DNA of 64,000 nucleotides from Arenimonas terrae (GCF_006265115.1 NZ_SMDR01000005.1:106352-170351); one strand, 5' to 3'. Positions 9,822 through 19,505 are shown, numbered from the stretch's first letter. Notes: a model not told the origin generated them from the sequence alone. A program made the numbers and translations.

Positions 9822-10261
9822 GGCGGCGTCGTGCCCTGGGGCGGGCGCGGGTCGGCGGGGGCGTCCGGCGCCGCGTCATCGGGCGTCAGTTCGAACGGCG
9901 GCGGGGTGTCCGGCGCGGCGGCCGGCGCATCCTGCGCCGCGGGCGGCAGGTCCTGCACGGCGGTGGCGGCGTCGTGGTCGGCGCGCACGCGGGTTTCGAC
10001 GTCGCGCATCGAATCGCCGAAGTCCCGGCCGACGCCCTCGACTTCCCGGCGCAGGTCCTGCACCGGATTGCCGAGGCTGCGCTTCATCTCGTCGGCGGCC
10101 ATCTCGCGCTCGAACTCGGACTTCACCGAATACCACTGCGCGCGCGCCTTGCGCACCCACAGCCCGGCGAAACGCGCGGCCTTGGGCAGGCGCTCGGGGC
10201 CGAGCACCAGCAGGGCGACCACCGCGATCACCAGCAGTTCGCTGAATCCGATGTCGAACAT
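9818..10261 (-). CDS. tatB: Sec-independent translocase subunit TatB
   Basis: 147 residues: an N-terminal membrane helix (MFDIGFSELLVIAVVALLVLG), the hinge PERLPK, an amphipathic helix, and an acidic, Pro/Ala-rich cytosolic tail from ~95 as usual for TatB. It forms the substrate receptor with TatC. It lies 30 bases after tatA and overlaps tatC by 4. Confidence 0.95.
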   Translation of the reverse strand: MFDIGFSELLVIAVVALLVLGPERLPKAARFAGLWVRKARAQWYSVKSEFEREMAADEMKRSLGNPVQDLRREVEGVGRDFGDSMRDVETRVRADHDAATAVQDLPPAAQDAPAAAPDTPPPFELTPDDAAPDAPADPRPPQGTTPP

Positions 10262-10291
10262 GGGGACTGCCGCTCCCGGCCGGGGCCGGGC

Positions 10292-10519
10292 TCAGGAATC
10301 CTTACGCTGGCTGTCCTGGCTCTTGTCGCCGGCGCCGGTCTCGTCACGGCGCTCGCTGCCGATCTGCGACGGCGGCTCGTCCTTGCCCTTGAGGCCTTCC
10401 TTGAAGCCCTGGATGCCTTCGCCCAGGTCCTTGCCCACGCCCTTGAGCTTCTTGGTGCCGAAGATCAACACCACCACCACCAGGACGATGAGCCAATGCC
10501 AGATGCTGAAACTGCCCAT
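10292..10519 (-). CDS. tatA: Sec-independent translocase subunit TatA
   Basis: 75 residues. Short membrane helix ([17 protein letters not shown]), the [12 protein letters not shown] amphipathic helix and a charged tail typical of TatA, the pore-forming subunit. It is the first gene of tatABC; the gene upstream on the same strand (SYLF protein) ends 68 bases away, so the operon may have its own promoter there. Confidence 0.96.
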   Translation of the reverse strand: MGSFSIWHWLIVLVVVVLIFGTKKLKGVGKDLGEGIQGFKEGLKGKDEPPSQIGSERRDETGAGDKSQDSQRKDS

Positions 10520-10587
10520 GTGCGCGCTTCCCGCTCAGGTTTGAATGGGCGAAGGATAGCGCAGCCGGACCCCGGCCGCCCTGGCCA

Positions 10588-11271
10588 TCAGTCCTGGGGA
10601 ACGGTGTTCTCTTCCAGGCGGTCGCGGAAGTCCACCACCGGGCTGGAGGGCGGGTCCACGCGGCCCTCGAAGATCTGCCGGGGCGTGGTGTTGCGGCCGT
10701 AAACGGCGGCATTGGCCTTGTGGTTGATGCGCAGGACCGTGCCGTCCAGGGCGACGCCGGCGAACAGGCCGCGGGCGCGGGAATAGCTGTAGATCTCGGC
10801 CTTGAGCTGCTCGTCGGTGCTGGCCTGGGCGCTGCGGCCGACCGGGCCGGCGGCGACGCTGGCGTCGGCGCCCAGGGTGAACTTGCCGTTGACGATGTTC
10901 TCGACGCCGCGCGGGCTGCGGAACACCAGGATGATGTCGGCCGACTGCACGCCGGCCTGGAAGCCGATGCTGCCGCCGCCGAGCTTGACGAAGCTGGGGT
11001 TGGACCAGGTGCCGTCCGGGCTGCGCACCGAGATCAGGCCCGTGCCGCCGCGGCCGCCGAGCACCAGGCCGGCCTTGACCACGTCCGGGAACACGGCGAT
11101 GGCGTGGGCCTCGGAGAACATCTTTTCCGGCACCGCGGTTTCCGGGATGCGCATGATCTCGCCCAGCACGCGGGCGGCGTCGGCGGCCTTGGCGTCTTCC
11201 TTCTCGCCGGCGAGGGCGGACAGGGGCAGGACGAGCAGCAGGGCCAGGGCGGCGGCGAAATGACGGGTCAT
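10588..11271 (-). CDS. Secreted SYLF-domain (Ysc84-type) lipid-binding protein
   Basis: 227 residues from the ATG that begins a Sec signal peptide (MTRHFAAALALLLVLPLSALA). The mature part has the SYLF pattern: VFPDVVKAGLVLGGRGGTGLI, IGFQAGVQSADIILVF and a conserved LGADASVAAGPVGR stretch. Bacterial members bind phosphoinositide-like or other lipids and are periplasmic; no precise role is known. A longer frame to 11373 would have no signal peptide. Divergent from hemH. Confidence 0.85.
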   Translation of the reverse strand: MTRHFAAALALLLVLPLSALAGEKEDAKAADAARVLGEIMRIPETAVPEKMFSEAHAIAVFPDVVKAGLVLGGRGGTGLISVRSPDGTWSNPSFVKLGGGSIGFQAGVQSADIILVFRSPRGVENIVNGKFTLGADASVAAGPVGRSAQASTDEQLKAEIYSYSRARGLFAGVALDGTVLRINHKANAAVYGRNTTPRQIFEGRVDPPSSPVVDFRDRLEENTVPQD

Positions 11272-11387
11272 GGAAGTCTCCGGGTGGCGCGACGGGTCGA
11301 GTATGGTCGCCGGGCATGAACCGGGCGTGAGCCGCGCCTTCATTCCGGCGATGATAGTTTGAGCCCAGCACACATGGACAGTTCCGC

Positions 11388-12398
11388 ATGAGCCCGACCT
11401 TCCGCGATGCCCCCGTCCACGCCGGACCCGGCCACACCGCCGTGCTGCTGGTCAACCTGGGCACGCCCGACGAAGCGACCCCGGCGGCGGTGCGGCGCTA
11501 CCTGGGCGAGTTCCTGCACGACCACCGCGTGGTCGAACTGTCGCGCTGGCTGTGGTGCCCGATCCTGCACGGCGTGATCCTGCCGCTGCGTTCGGGCAAG
11601 GTCGCGCGCAACTACGCCTCGATCTGGACGCCGGAAGGTTCGCCGCTGCTGGCGTATTCGAAGAAACTGGCCGCGGCGATGCAGCACGCGCTGCCGGACC
11701 TGCCGGTGCGGCTGGCCATGCGCTATGGCAACCCGTCGGTGCCGTCGGTGCTGCGCGCGCTGGAGGCCGAGGGAATGACCCGGCTGCTGGTGCTGCCGCT
11801 GTACCCGCAGTATTCGGCCAGCACCAGCGCTTCGGTGCTGGACGCGGTGGCGCAGGAGATCGCCACCTGGCGGCGCGTGCCCGATCTGCGTTTCGTCGCC
11901 GACTACCACGACGACGCCGGCTGGCTGGACGCGGTCGAAGCGCGCATCCGTGCGCACTGGGACCTGCATGGCCGCGGCGACCGGCTGCTGTTTTCCTTCC
12001 ACGGCCTGCCGCAGCGTTTCGAGAGAGCCGGTGATCCCTATCCGCGCCAGTGCGAGGCCGGCGCGCGCGCCCTGGCCGCGCGCCTGGGCCTGGCCGACGG
12101 CGAATGGCTGCTGACCTACCAGTCGCGCTTCGGCCGGGAGAAGTGGCTGGAGCCCGCGACCGACAAGACGCTGGAACAGCTGGCCCGCGAGGGCGTGAAA
12201 ACCGTGGACGTGGTCTGCCCCGGCTTCGCGGTGGACTGCCTGGAGACGCTGGAGGAGATCGCCGTGCAGAACGCCGAGATCTTCCGCCACGCCGGCGGCG
12301 GCGAGCTGCGCTACATCGGCGCGCTCAACCACGAGCCCGGCCACGTCGCCGCCCTGGCTGCGCTGGCGCGCCGGCACCTCCAGGGCTGGCCGCACTGA
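11388..12398 (+). CDS. hemH: Ferrochelatase
   Basis: 336 residues. Catalyses insertion of Fe2+ into protoporphyrin IX, the last step of haem synthesis, at the inner membrane. It has the N-terminal LLVNLGTPDEAT motif, the catalytic-His motif LLFSFHGLPQRF, and the C-terminal ALNHEPGH segment. Its stop overlaps the next start by one base (TGATG), coupling it to an alpha/beta hydrolase. Confidence 0.96.
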   Translation: MSPTFRDAPVHAGPGHTAVLLVNLGTPDEATPAAVRRYLGEFLHDHRVVELSRWLWCPILHGVILPLRSGKVARNYASIWTPEGSPLLAYSKKLAAAMQHALPDLPVRLAMRYGNPSVPSVLRALEAEGMTRLLVLPLYPQYSASTSASVLDAVAQEIATWRRVPDLRFVADYHDDAGWLDAVEARIRAHWDLHGRGDRLLFSFHGLPQRFERAGDPYPRQCEAGARALAARLGLADGEWLLTYQSRFGREKWLEPATDKTLEQLAREGVKTVDVVCPGFAVDCLETLEEIAVQNAEIFRHAGGGELRYIGALNHEPGHVAALAALARRHLQGWPH

Positions 12399-13246
12399 TG
12401 CCGCTGCGCGAGGTCCGCCTGGGCACCGCCCGCGGCGAACTGGCGGCGCTGCGCGGCGGCACGCCCGGCGGGCCGAAGCTGCTCTGCCTGCACGGCTGGC
12501 TCGACAACGCCGCGAGTTTCCTGCCGCTGGCGCCGCACCTGGCCGGGTTCGACCTGGTGGCCCTGGACCTGCCCGGCCACGGCGCCTCGGAACACCGCGC
12601 GCCCGGCTACGACTACGCCTTCGTCGACTGGGTGCACGACGCGCTGGACGCGATGGACGCGCTGGGCTGGGACCGCGCCGACTGGCTGGGGCATTCGATG
12701 GGCGGCGCGATCGCGTCCTCGGTCGCGGCCGCGGCGCCCGCGCGGGTGCGGCGCCTGGCCCTGATCGAAGCGCTCGGGCCGGTGGCTGCCGATGCGCAGG
12801 GCGCGGGCTCCCGCCTGCGCGACGCCGTCGCGGCACGGCGCGCGCTCGCCGCCCGGCCGCCGCGCGTGATTCCGGACCTCGATACCGCGGTGGCGGCGCG
12901 CCTGGCCGCCAGCCGCATGACGCCGGAGGCCGCGCGCCTGATCGTCGAGCGCAACCTTCGGCGCGTCGAGGGCGGTTACGCCTGGCGCAGCGATCCGCGC
13001 CTGACCCTGCCCAGCCACCTGCGCCTGACCGAAGACACCGTGCAGGCGATCCTGCGTGGCATCGAGGCGCCGGTGCTGGTGATCGCCGCCGATCCGTCGC
13101 CGCCATATTTCACGCCCGCGGTGCGCGCGGCCCGCCTGGCCTGCCTGGCCGATGCCCGGGTCGAGGTGATCGCCGGCGGCCATCACCTGCACATGGAGCA
13201 GGCCGGACGCGTGGCGGCGCCGCTGCTGGATTTCCTGCGCGGCTGA
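12398..13246 (+). CDS. Alpha/beta-fold hydrolase
   Basis: 282 residues starting at the ATG that overlaps the hemH stop. The oxyanion motif is LCLHGWLDNAASF, the nucleophile elbow is LGHSMGGAIASS (catalytic Ser), and the final His is probably in IAGGHHLHMEQ near the C-terminus. A serine hydrolase of esterase or lipase type is clear; the substrate is unknown. The tight coupling to ferrochelatase recurs in related genomes as far as I recall but has no explained function. Confidence 0.85.
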   Translation: MPLREVRLGTARGELAALRGGTPGGPKLLCLHGWLDNAASFLPLAPHLAGFDLVALDLPGHGASEHRAPGYDYAFVDWVHDALDAMDALGWDRADWLGHSMGGAIASSVAAAAPARVRRLALIEALGPVAADAQGAGSRLRDAVAARRALAARPPRVIPDLDTAVAARLAASRMTPEAARLIVERNLRRVEGGYAWRSDPRLTLPSHLRLTEDTVQAILRGIEAPVLVIAADPSPPYFTPAVRAARLACLADARVEVIAGGHHLHMEQAGRVAAPLLDFLRG

Positions 13247-13255
13247 AACCGCCGC

Positions 13256-13771
13256 TCAGGGCGCCTGCAGGCTCAGCGACACCGTGGTCTGGCCCTCAGG
13301 GTCGGGGCGCAGGTTCACCAGCATGCCGCGCCGGGCCTTCTCGAAGCCCAGGGCGGCGCCTTCCGGGCCCTGCATGGACATGGTCTCGCGCCAGCCATGC
13401 TGCGACTGGCCGGCCTTGTAGTGTTCGACCAGGTCGGCCACCGGCTCCGGGCTGCGCAGCACCAGGGACTGCGACGGGCCCATGCGCATCACCGAGACCA
13501 CGGTGTAGTCCCCGGGCAGCACCACGTCCGGCGGGAAGTCCGCCGGCAACGGCACGTTTTCGCCGGTGGTGTGCTGCAGGCGGCCTTCGTCGGTGCGCAT
13601 TTCCAGCGTGTGCTTGCCGTCGGTGCTCTGGACCTCGGCCCTGGCGGCATCGGCCTGGGCCTCGAGGGCCTGTTCGGCCAGGGCCTCGGCGGCCGAATCC
13701 TGGGCCTTGCCGCAGGCGCACAGCGCCGCGGACAGCAGCGCGGCAACCAGCAGGAAGCGGGGGAAGGACAT
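13256..13771 (-). CDS. Hypothetical lipoprotein
   Basis: 171 residues with a lipoprotein signal peptide (MSFPRFLLVAALLSAALCAC; predicted acylated Cys20). The mature part has an Ala/Glu-rich helix, then a compact beta region with a FPPDVVLPGDYTVVSVMRMG motif seen in small periplasmic proteins of this family. I do not recognise a functional domain. It lies 9 bases from the convergent hydrolase and downstream of the metallopeptidase gene, with which it may share a transcript. Confidence 0.7.
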   Translation of the reverse strand: MSFPRFLLVAALLSAALCACGKAQDSAAEALAEQALEAQADAARAEVQSTDGKHTLEMRTDEGRLQHTTGENVPLPADFPPDVVLPGDYTVVSVMRMGPSQSLVLRSPEPVADLVEHYKAGQSQHGWRETMSMQGPEGAALGFEKARRGMLVNLRPDPEGQTTVSLSLQAP

Positions 13772-13810
13772 GGGGGACTCCGGAGCGGACGGGCCCCGGT
13801 CGCGGACCCT

Positions 13811-14575
13811 TCAGCCAATCAAACGGGACAGCCGGGCCTTCAAGGCCAGCCCTTCGCCGCGCAGATAGTCCCGTTCGTCGCGCCAGTCCGGCCAGCGCGC
13901 CTCGACCTCGCGCCAGAAGCGGCGCGAGTGGTCGGCATGGATCAGGTGGCAGAGCTCGTGCACCAGCACATATTCGAAGGCGCTGGGCCGGCCCAGCACC
14001 AGGGACAGGTCCAGGGACAGCGCGTCGCCGGGGCTCAGCGACCCCCAGAGCGAGGACAGCGGCCGCAGCTTGAAGGTGCTGGGCGGCCGCGGCAGGCCCG
14101 GAAGGTATTTCGGCATCCACGCGCCCAGGTCCTGGCGTGCCTGGCCGAGGTAGAACTCGCGCAGCGCGGCGCGGGCCTGGGCGTCGCCGGCGCGTTCGGG
14201 CAGCTGCAGCACCACGCCGCCGTCGCCGAGTTCGGCGCGGGCGTAGCGGCCGTCGCGCCAGTGCACCGGCAGTTCGGCGCCGCGCAGCGGCAGGGTCTCG
14301 GTGCTGCCGCGTGCGAACGGCGGGATCGTCGCGGCCGGTTGTTTTGCCAGCTGTCCGGCCAACCAGTCGCGGTGTTCGTCCAGGAAGGCCAGGGCCAGCT
14401 TCTGCGAGGCGGCGCGCGGCAGGGTCAGGCGCGCGCCCTTCTCCGACACGATCAGGCGCAGGCGGCGGGCGCGCGGGTCGCGCACCCAGCGCACCGGCAC
14501 CTCGCTGCCGTCGGCCAGCACCAGCGGCCGGATCTCGGACGCGGGTGGTGCGGGGCGGAGGAGGCGCAGGAACAT
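13811..14575 (-). CDS. YgjP/SprT-like zinc metallopeptidase
   Basis: 254 residues. It contains the zinc motif HELCH (within LVHELCHLIHADHSRRFW), with a later residue of the WRDERDYLR region expected as third ligand, and the YgjP-like N-terminal beta domain (PVRWVRDPRARRLRLIVSE). Relatives (DUF45, M48-like) are soluble metallohydrolases of poorly known role. The gene stands alone on the minus strand, 82 bases from rdgC. Confidence 0.85.
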   Translation of the reverse strand: MFLRLLRPAPPASEIRPLVLADGSEVPVRWVRDPRARRLRLIVSEKGARLTLPRAASQKLALAFLDEHRDWLAGQLAKQPAATIPPFARGSTETLPLRGAELPVHWRDGRYARAELGDGGVVLQLPERAGDAQARAALREFYLGQARQDLGAWMPKYLPGLPRPPSTFKLRPLSSLWGSLSPGDALSLDLSLVLGRPSAFEYVLVHELCHLIHADHSRRFWREVEARWPDWRDERDYLRGEGLALKARLSRLIG

Positions 14576-14657
14576 GGCGTGACTCTAGCGCGAGTGCGCG
14601 CGCCGCCCCAGTGGACCAAGGTCGGAACCGGCCGGGGCCGCGCGTCCCGGGGTCGCC

Positions 14658-15569
14658 TCAGGCCTCGGCGGCGCTGAACTTCAGGACCGGCTCAAGCACC
14701 GCGAACAGGCGCTTGAGTTCGCCGGCCATCAGCGCGTAGCGGGCGTCGAGTTCGGCGTGCAGGCCGTCCTGGTCGGTGTTCTCGAGCTGGTCGACGGCGC
14801 CGTCGAGGAACTTGAGCTTGCGCACCACCAGGTCCTCGCCGAGCACGAAGCTGACGTGGTCGTCCAGGATCAGGGCGAGCTTGCTGACCTGCTTGCCGGA
14901 TTCCAGGTGCTTCTTGATCTCGTCGCAGAGCAGCTCCTGGCGCTGGCACTTCACCACCGCGCCGCCGTCGATCGGGTCCTTGAGCTCGCATTCGTCGCCC
15001 AGCACCAGGCCTGAAGGCAGCGGTTCGCCGGCGATCCAGCCGGTGAGCACGCCGCGCGCCGAGGTTTCGGCGTTCAGCGGCAGCGCCGGGAAACTGCCCA
15101 GGGCGTGGCGCAGTTCGGAGACGACGTTTTCGGCCGACTTGCGCGAGCTGGCGTCCACGGCGATGAAGCCATGCTGCAGGTCGAGCGTGGCGCCGGTGCG
15201 CGTGGGCCGCACGAAGGCGCGCGGCAGCAGCTCCATCACCAGGTCTTCCTTCAGGCGCTTGCGGGCGCGGCCGCCGAGCTTGCGGCCTTCCTTCTCCTCG
15301 AGCGCGGCGATGCGCTTGCCCAGCTCCTCGTTGACCACGGCGCCGGGCAGCAGGCGGTCTTCGCCGCCCAGCACGACCCAGATGGCGTCGCCGACGCGGT
15401 GGCTCATCGTGGCGTCGTCGCGGCCGAAGGGCGAGATGAAGCCGCGCGACATCAGCTCGGACGGACCGACCGGCTTGAGCTTGCACTCTTCCAGGCGGGC
15501 GTCGAGTTCATCGAAGGCTTTGGCGAGGGACGTGGGAAAGCGGAAAAACGTCAGGTTGCGAAAGAACAT
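14658..15569 (-). CDS. rdgC: Recombination-associated protein RdgC
   Basis: 303 residues from the ATG giving MFFRNLTFFRFP, the conserved RdgC opening (a TTG one codon earlier is possible). RdgC forms a ring-shaped dimer that binds DNA without sequence specificity and limits RecA filament activity; it acts on the nucleoid. The length and the Glu/Leu-rich central gate region fit E. coli RdgC (303 residues). It lies downstream of ttcA on the same strand, separated by the GGGGTCAGAGT palindrome. Confidence 0.95.
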   Translation of the reverse strand: MFFRNLTFFRFPTSLAKAFDELDARLEECKLKPVGPSELMSRGFISPFGRDDATMSHRVGDAIWVVLGGEDRLLPGAVVNEELGKRIAALEEKEGRKLGGRARKRLKEDLVMELLPRAFVRPTRTGATLDLQHGFIAVDASSRKSAENVVSELRHALGSFPALPLNAETSARGVLTGWIAGEPLPSGLVLGDECELKDPIDGGAVVKCQRQELLCDEIKKHLESGKQVSKLALILDDHVSFVLGEDLVVRKLKFLDGAVDQLENTDQDGLHAELDARYALMAGELKRLFAVLEPVLKFSAAEA

Positions 15570-15596
15570 CAAGTTTCCAGAAAAAGGTGAAGATCG

Positions 15597-15678
15597 AATC
15601 CGGGGTCAGAGTGCATTTATCTTCTTTCCGGCCCCGGCCAAAGAGCGCGGAAGATAAACGCACTCTGACCCCGGAGTT
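15597..15678. repeat. GGGGTCAGAGT palindromic element, copy 1
   Basis: The left arm at 15597-15624 and right arm at 15650-15678 are inverted repeats (CCGGGGTCAGAGTGC...TTTATCTTC) with one mismatch and one indel, around a ~25-base GC-rich centre. The right end fuses to the ttcA stop codon. Copy 2 at 24888-24941 has the same junction with rep. Elements with these ends resemble REP/RAYT-type palindromes; no transposase is present here. Confidence 0.8.
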
Positions 15679-16544
15679 CAGTCGGTGGGGTCGCCGGCGA
15701 GCCAGGCGTGGGCGTCGGGCAGCGGCGCATCGCCGCGGCGGCCGAGGGCGGCGAAGTCGAACAGCGAGGCGTCGGCCAGCTGCGAGGGTCGCACATCGGC
15801 CAGGGATTTGGCGATGGTGTCGATGCGGCCCGGGTGGTCCTTCTCCCATTGCGCCATCATTTTTCCGACCTGCTTGCGCTGCAGGTTCTCCTGCGAGCCG
15901 CAGAGCGTGCAGGGGATGATCGGGAACCGTTTCCACTCGGCGTATTCGGCGATGTCGGCCTCGCGCACGGTGGCCAGCGGGCGGATCACCAGGTGCTCGC
16001 CGTCGTCGCTGAGCAGCTTGGGCGGCATGGTCGCGAGTTTGGCGTGGAAGAACAGGTTCATGAAGAAGGTCGCCACCAGGTCGTCGCGGTGGTGGCCGAG
16101 CGCGATCTTGGTGAAGCCGTGGTCCTTGGCGTGCTGGTACAGCGCGCCGCGGCGCAGGCGCGAGCACAGCGAGCACATGGTCTTGCCCTCGGGCACCACG
16201 CGCTTGACCACCGAATAGGTGTCCTGCTCGAGGATCGTGTACGGCACGCCGAGCGAGGCCAGGTAGTCGGGCAGCACGTGTTCGGGGAAGCCCGGCTGCT
16301 TCTGATCCAGGTTCACCGCCACCAGCTCGAAGCGCACCGGCGCCTTCTTCTGCAGTTGCAGCAGGATGTCGAGCAGGGTGTAGCTGTCCTTGCCGCCGGA
16401 CAGGCAGACCATCACCTTGTCGCCGTCCTCGATCATCCCGTAGTCGGCGATCGCCTGGCCGACCTGGCGGCGCAGCCGCTTGGCCAGCTTGTGGCGTTCG
16501 TGCGCCTGTTTGCGCGGGACGGGGTCTTGCAGCAGCAGGGTCAT
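15678..16544 (-). CDS. ttcA: tRNA 2-thiocytidine(32) synthetase TtcA
   Basis: 288 residues from the ATG at [13 protein letters not shown]; a 10-residue longer frame lacks conservation. It thiolates C32 of certain tRNAs using ATP and an iron-sulfur cluster. The PP-loop SGGKDS is at 49-54, and the cluster cysteines lie in CSLC (124, 127) and CTLC (212, 215). Length and motifs match the family. The last codons (ACC GAC TGA) join directly to the GGGGTCAGAGT palindrome. Confidence 0.95.
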   Translation of the reverse strand: MTLLLQDPVPRKQAHERHKLAKRLRRQVGQAIADYGMIEDGDKVMVCLSGGKDSYTLLDILLQLQKKAPVRFELVAVNLDQKQPGFPEHVLPDYLASLGVPYTILEQDTYSVVKRVVPEGKTMCSLCSRLRRGALYQHAKDHGFTKIALGHHRDDLVATFFMNLFFHAKLATMPPKLLSDDGEHLVIRPLATVREADIAEYAEWKRFPIIPCTLCGSQENLQRKQVGKMMAQWEKDHPGRIDTIAKSLADVRPSQLADASLFDFAALGRRGDAPLPDAHAWLAGDPTD

Positions 16545-16690
16545 CACGGGGTGCGGCGGGACAAGGGCCCCCATTTTAGGCGCATTGCCGCTCCGCTGCC
16601 GGAAGGCCGCCCCGCCCGGAACCGGCCGGACCGCAGGGCCCTCCTCCCGGGAAGGGCGTAGGCGTAAGCTTCGGACATCCGGAGGACACG

Positions 16691-16897
16691 ATGGCCGACG
16701 AGGATCCCGCCAAGATCGCCGCCCAGCTGGTCGAGCTCAAGGTCGAACACCGCGACCTGGACGAGGCCATCAACCGCCTCGCCGCCACCATCGCGTCCGA
16801 CGAGCTGGCGATCAAGCGCCTGAAGAAGCGCAAGCTCAAGATCAAGGACATGATCTCGTCGCTGGAAAGCCGCCTGATCCCCGACCTGGACGCCTGA
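16691..16897 (+). CDS. YdcH/DUF465-type small coiled-coil protein
   Basis: 68 residues, almost entirely one charged helical hairpin: [19 protein letters not shown], then a Lys/Arg cluster ([15 protein letters not shown]). This matches the DUF465/YdcH family of small cytosolic proteins without known function. A good ribosome site (GGAGG) is 7 bases before the ATG. It stands alone between ttcA (divergent) and plsB (convergent). Confidence 0.8.
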   Translation: MADEDPAKIAAQLVELKVEHRDLDEAINRLAATIASDELAIKRLKKRKLKIKDMISSLESRLIPDLDA

Positions 16898-16920
16898 GCG
16901 CCCAGGCCGGTCCATCCGCC

Positions 16921-19497
16921 TCAGTCCTTGGCCGCTTCGCGCGCCGGCGCCGCGCCGGCCCGCATCGCGGGCTGGCTGCCGGTCATTCGGCTCATCGCCT
17001 CGGGCGAGAGCTTGGCGATGGTGTGGCGCAGCTCGCGGCCCAGAACCACCTTGGCGTCCTTCTCCCAGGTGGTCAGCTGCTCGTCGAAGTCGAGCTTGCC
17101 GTCCGGGCAGATCCACACCAGCTTCATCTCGCGCAGCTTCATGATGAAGCCGCGGAACAGCGACTTGTCGAAGAACTCCGGTGCCGCCGGCGCGTACAGC
17201 AGGCTCAGGCGCTGGGCGGTGAGCTGGCACAGGGTCTCGAGCTCGCCCGAGCTGAGCGTGCGCGGGCCGTTCTTGACCAGGGTGGTGATGGCGATGAAAT
17301 AGCGCTCGAAGGCCTGCTGCAGGCTGTGCGAGATCGCACGCAGGCGGTAGACCTCGTCGGTCTGGCCCGGGCCGCGCGAGATGATGCCGCCTTCTTCGTC
17401 GCTGGCGACGCTGAGCAGGCCCTCGGCCACGAACAGGTCCACAGTGGCGCCCAGGCGGTCGGCGAAACCGTCCTGGTCCCAGGGCAGGAACAGCTCTTCC
17501 TGCACGAACGGGTAGATGGTGCGGCCCAACCGCAGCAGGCCGGCGCGGCTCATGCGCCGGTTGTTCTGGAAGCACAGGGCCACCCAGCTCGCCGCCGCGA
17601 ACAGGTGCAGCACGTTGTTGCGGAAGTAGCTCTGCAGCACCGCTGTCTCGCCCTCGACGCTGATCACGTCGCCCAGCGGGTGCACGGTGCGGGTCAGCAC
17701 GCCGATCTTCTCGCCGTAGGCGACGATCTCGGCCGGCTCCATCGGCGTCACGGTGACGCGATCGGAATAGGGCAGGGCCGCCAGCAGCTTCTTGCTCAGC
17801 GCCAGCTGGGCCAGCAGGTCGGCCTCGGACATGGCGTGCTTGGGCGTGGACAGCAGGGCCAGGGCCAGCAGGTTCACCGGGTTCACGTCGGCGGCGCGGT
17901 TGATGTTGACCTGGATCTGCTGGGCGATGTCTTCCACCGCCGGGTTGATCCAGGTCGGCTTGTCGTCCGGGTCGGCGTTGCGCTCGCGCCAGTCCGGCGC
18001 GTGTTTCTCCAGCACCTTGTCCAGGAAGATCGGCTCGCCGAAGTTCACCGCCACCTTGCCGTAGTGCTGGCGCAGGATGCCGGCGCCGGCCTTGATCAGG
18101 GCCCAGATGGTTTCCTTTTCCTTGGGCTGGCCGGTCAGTTCGTCGAGGTAGCTCTTGCCCTCGATCAGCTTCTCGTAGCCGATGTAGACCGGCTGGAACA
18201 CCACCGGCCGGCGCGGTGCGCGCAGGAAGGCCTTGATGGTCATCACGATCATGCCGCCCTTGGGCGCCAGCAGGCGGCCCGTGCGCGAGCGGCCGCCCTC
18301 GATGAAGTACTCCAGCGAAAAACCTTCGCCGACCAGCTGCGCCACGTATTCGCCCAGCACCGCGGCGTACAGCGCATTGCCCTTGATCGAGCGGCGGATG
18401 AAGAAGGCGCCGCCGCGGCGCAGGATCGGCCCGATCACCGGCATGTTGAGGTTGATGCCGGCGACGATGTGCGGCGGCACGATGCCGCGGCTGTAGAGCA
18501 GGTAGCTCAGCAGCAGGTAGTCCATGTGGCTGCGGTGGCTGGGCACGTAGATGACCTCGTGCCCGGGCGCGACCTGCTTGAGCGCGTCGAGGTGGTTGAC
18601 GTCCACGCCGCCGTAGATGCGGTTCCAGAAACCGGTGAGCGCGAACGAGGCCGAGCGCACCACCGGGTTGGAATAGTCGGCGGCGATCTCCCAGGCGAAG
18701 CCGTGCGCCTTCTTCCAGGCCTCCAGGTATTCGGTGCTGTCCCGGCGTGCCTGGTCGGTGATGGCCTTGCGCACCGGCTCGGCGTCGAGCACGCGATCCA
18801 CCAGCAGGCGGCGGGTCGACAGGTCGGGGCCGATCACCGCGGTCTTGATGCGGCGGAAGTGCCCGCGCAGCACGCGGCTGACCTTGCGCACCTGGCGTTC
18901 GTGCGGCAGGTCCTCGCCCAGGATCTCCCACACGCGCACGCCCGGGGAGAACTGCACCAGGGTGTCGCGGCCGTTGAGCAGGATCGCCAGCAGGCGGCGG
19001 AAGCGGCCGACCAGGGCCCAGTTTTCGGAGAACAGCACCGAGAACCAGCCCGACTGCCGGGTCGGCGCCCGGCCGACGAAGATCGACACCGGCACCAGCT
19101 GCACGTCCTGGTCCGGATACAGGCGGTGCGCCATCAGCAGGCGCGACAGGGCGTCGGAATGGTTGCGGTTCTTGGGCCGGCCGATCAGGCCGGCACGGCG
19201 CCGCGACAGCGCAACATAGGCGCGCTTGCGGCCCAGCGGATCGCCCGGCAGCGCCGCCAGCGGCGAGGGCAGGCCGGCTTCGCGGCAGGCGCGGTCGAGG
19301 ATCAGCGCATTCGACAGGCCGTAGTTCTCGATCACGTAGCAGACCGGCCGGTCGAGGTTGAAGGGCGGCACCACCGGCTCGCGCTTGATCTCGATCCAGG
19401 GCTGCAGCAGTTTTTCGATGAAGCGCGCCCACAGCGGCGGGCGGTTCTTCTTGCTCGGCAGGCGGGGCGCCGGCGGCGGGGTGGCAGCGTCGTCCAT
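16921..19497 (-). CDS. plsB: Glycerol-3-phosphate 1-O-acyltransferase PlsB
   Basis: 858 residues, somewhat longer than E. coli PlsB (807). It acylates sn-glycerol-3-phosphate with acyl-CoA or acyl-ACP at the inner membrane, the first step of phospholipid synthesis. The HX4D acyltransferase motif is PSHRSHMDY near residue 320, followed by GGAFFIRRSIKGN, FIEGGRSRTGR and FQPVYIGYEK, the four family blocks. The ~30 N-terminal residues are Pro/Arg-rich. It begins 8 bases after a lipoprotein gene and is probably cotranscribed with it. Confidence 0.96.
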   Translation of the reverse strand: MDDAATPPPAPRLPSKKNRPPLWARFIEKLLQPWIEIKREPVVPPFNLDRPVCYVIENYGLSNALILDRACREAGLPSPLAALPGDPLGRKRAYVALSRRRAGLIGRPKNRNHSDALSRLLMAHRLYPDQDVQLVPVSIFVGRAPTRQSGWFSVLFSENWALVGRFRRLLAILLNGRDTLVQFSPGVRVWEILGEDLPHERQVRKVSRVLRGHFRRIKTAVIGPDLSTRRLLVDRVLDAEPVRKAITDQARRDSTEYLEAWKKAHGFAWEIAADYSNPVVRSASFALTGFWNRIYGGVDVNHLDALKQVAPGHEVIYVPSHRSHMDYLLLSYLLYSRGIVPPHIVAGINLNMPVIGPILRRGGAFFIRRSIKGNALYAAVLGEYVAQLVGEGFSLEYFIEGGRSRTGRLLAPKGGMIVMTIKAFLRAPRRPVVFQPVYIGYEKLIEGKSYLDELTGQPKEKETIWALIKAGAGILRQHYGKVAVNFGEPIFLDKVLEKHAPDWRERNADPDDKPTWINPAVEDIAQQIQVNINRAADVNPVNLLALALLSTPKHAMSEADLLAQLALSKKLLAALPYSDRVTVTPMEPAEIVAYGEKIGVLTRTVHPLGDVISVEGETAVLQSYFRNNVLHLFAAASWVALCFQNNRRMSRAGLLRLGRTIYPFVQEELFLPWDQDGFADRLGATVDLFVAEGLLSVASDEEGGIISRGPGQTDEVYRLRAISHSLQQAFERYFIAITTLVKNGPRTLSSGELETLCQLTAQRLSLLYAPAAPEFFDKSLFRGFIMKLREMKLVWICPDGKLDFDEQLTTWEKDAKVVLGRELRHTIAKLSPEAMSRMTGSQPAMRAGAAPAREAAKD

Positions 19498-19505
19498 GGC
19501 GGGGC

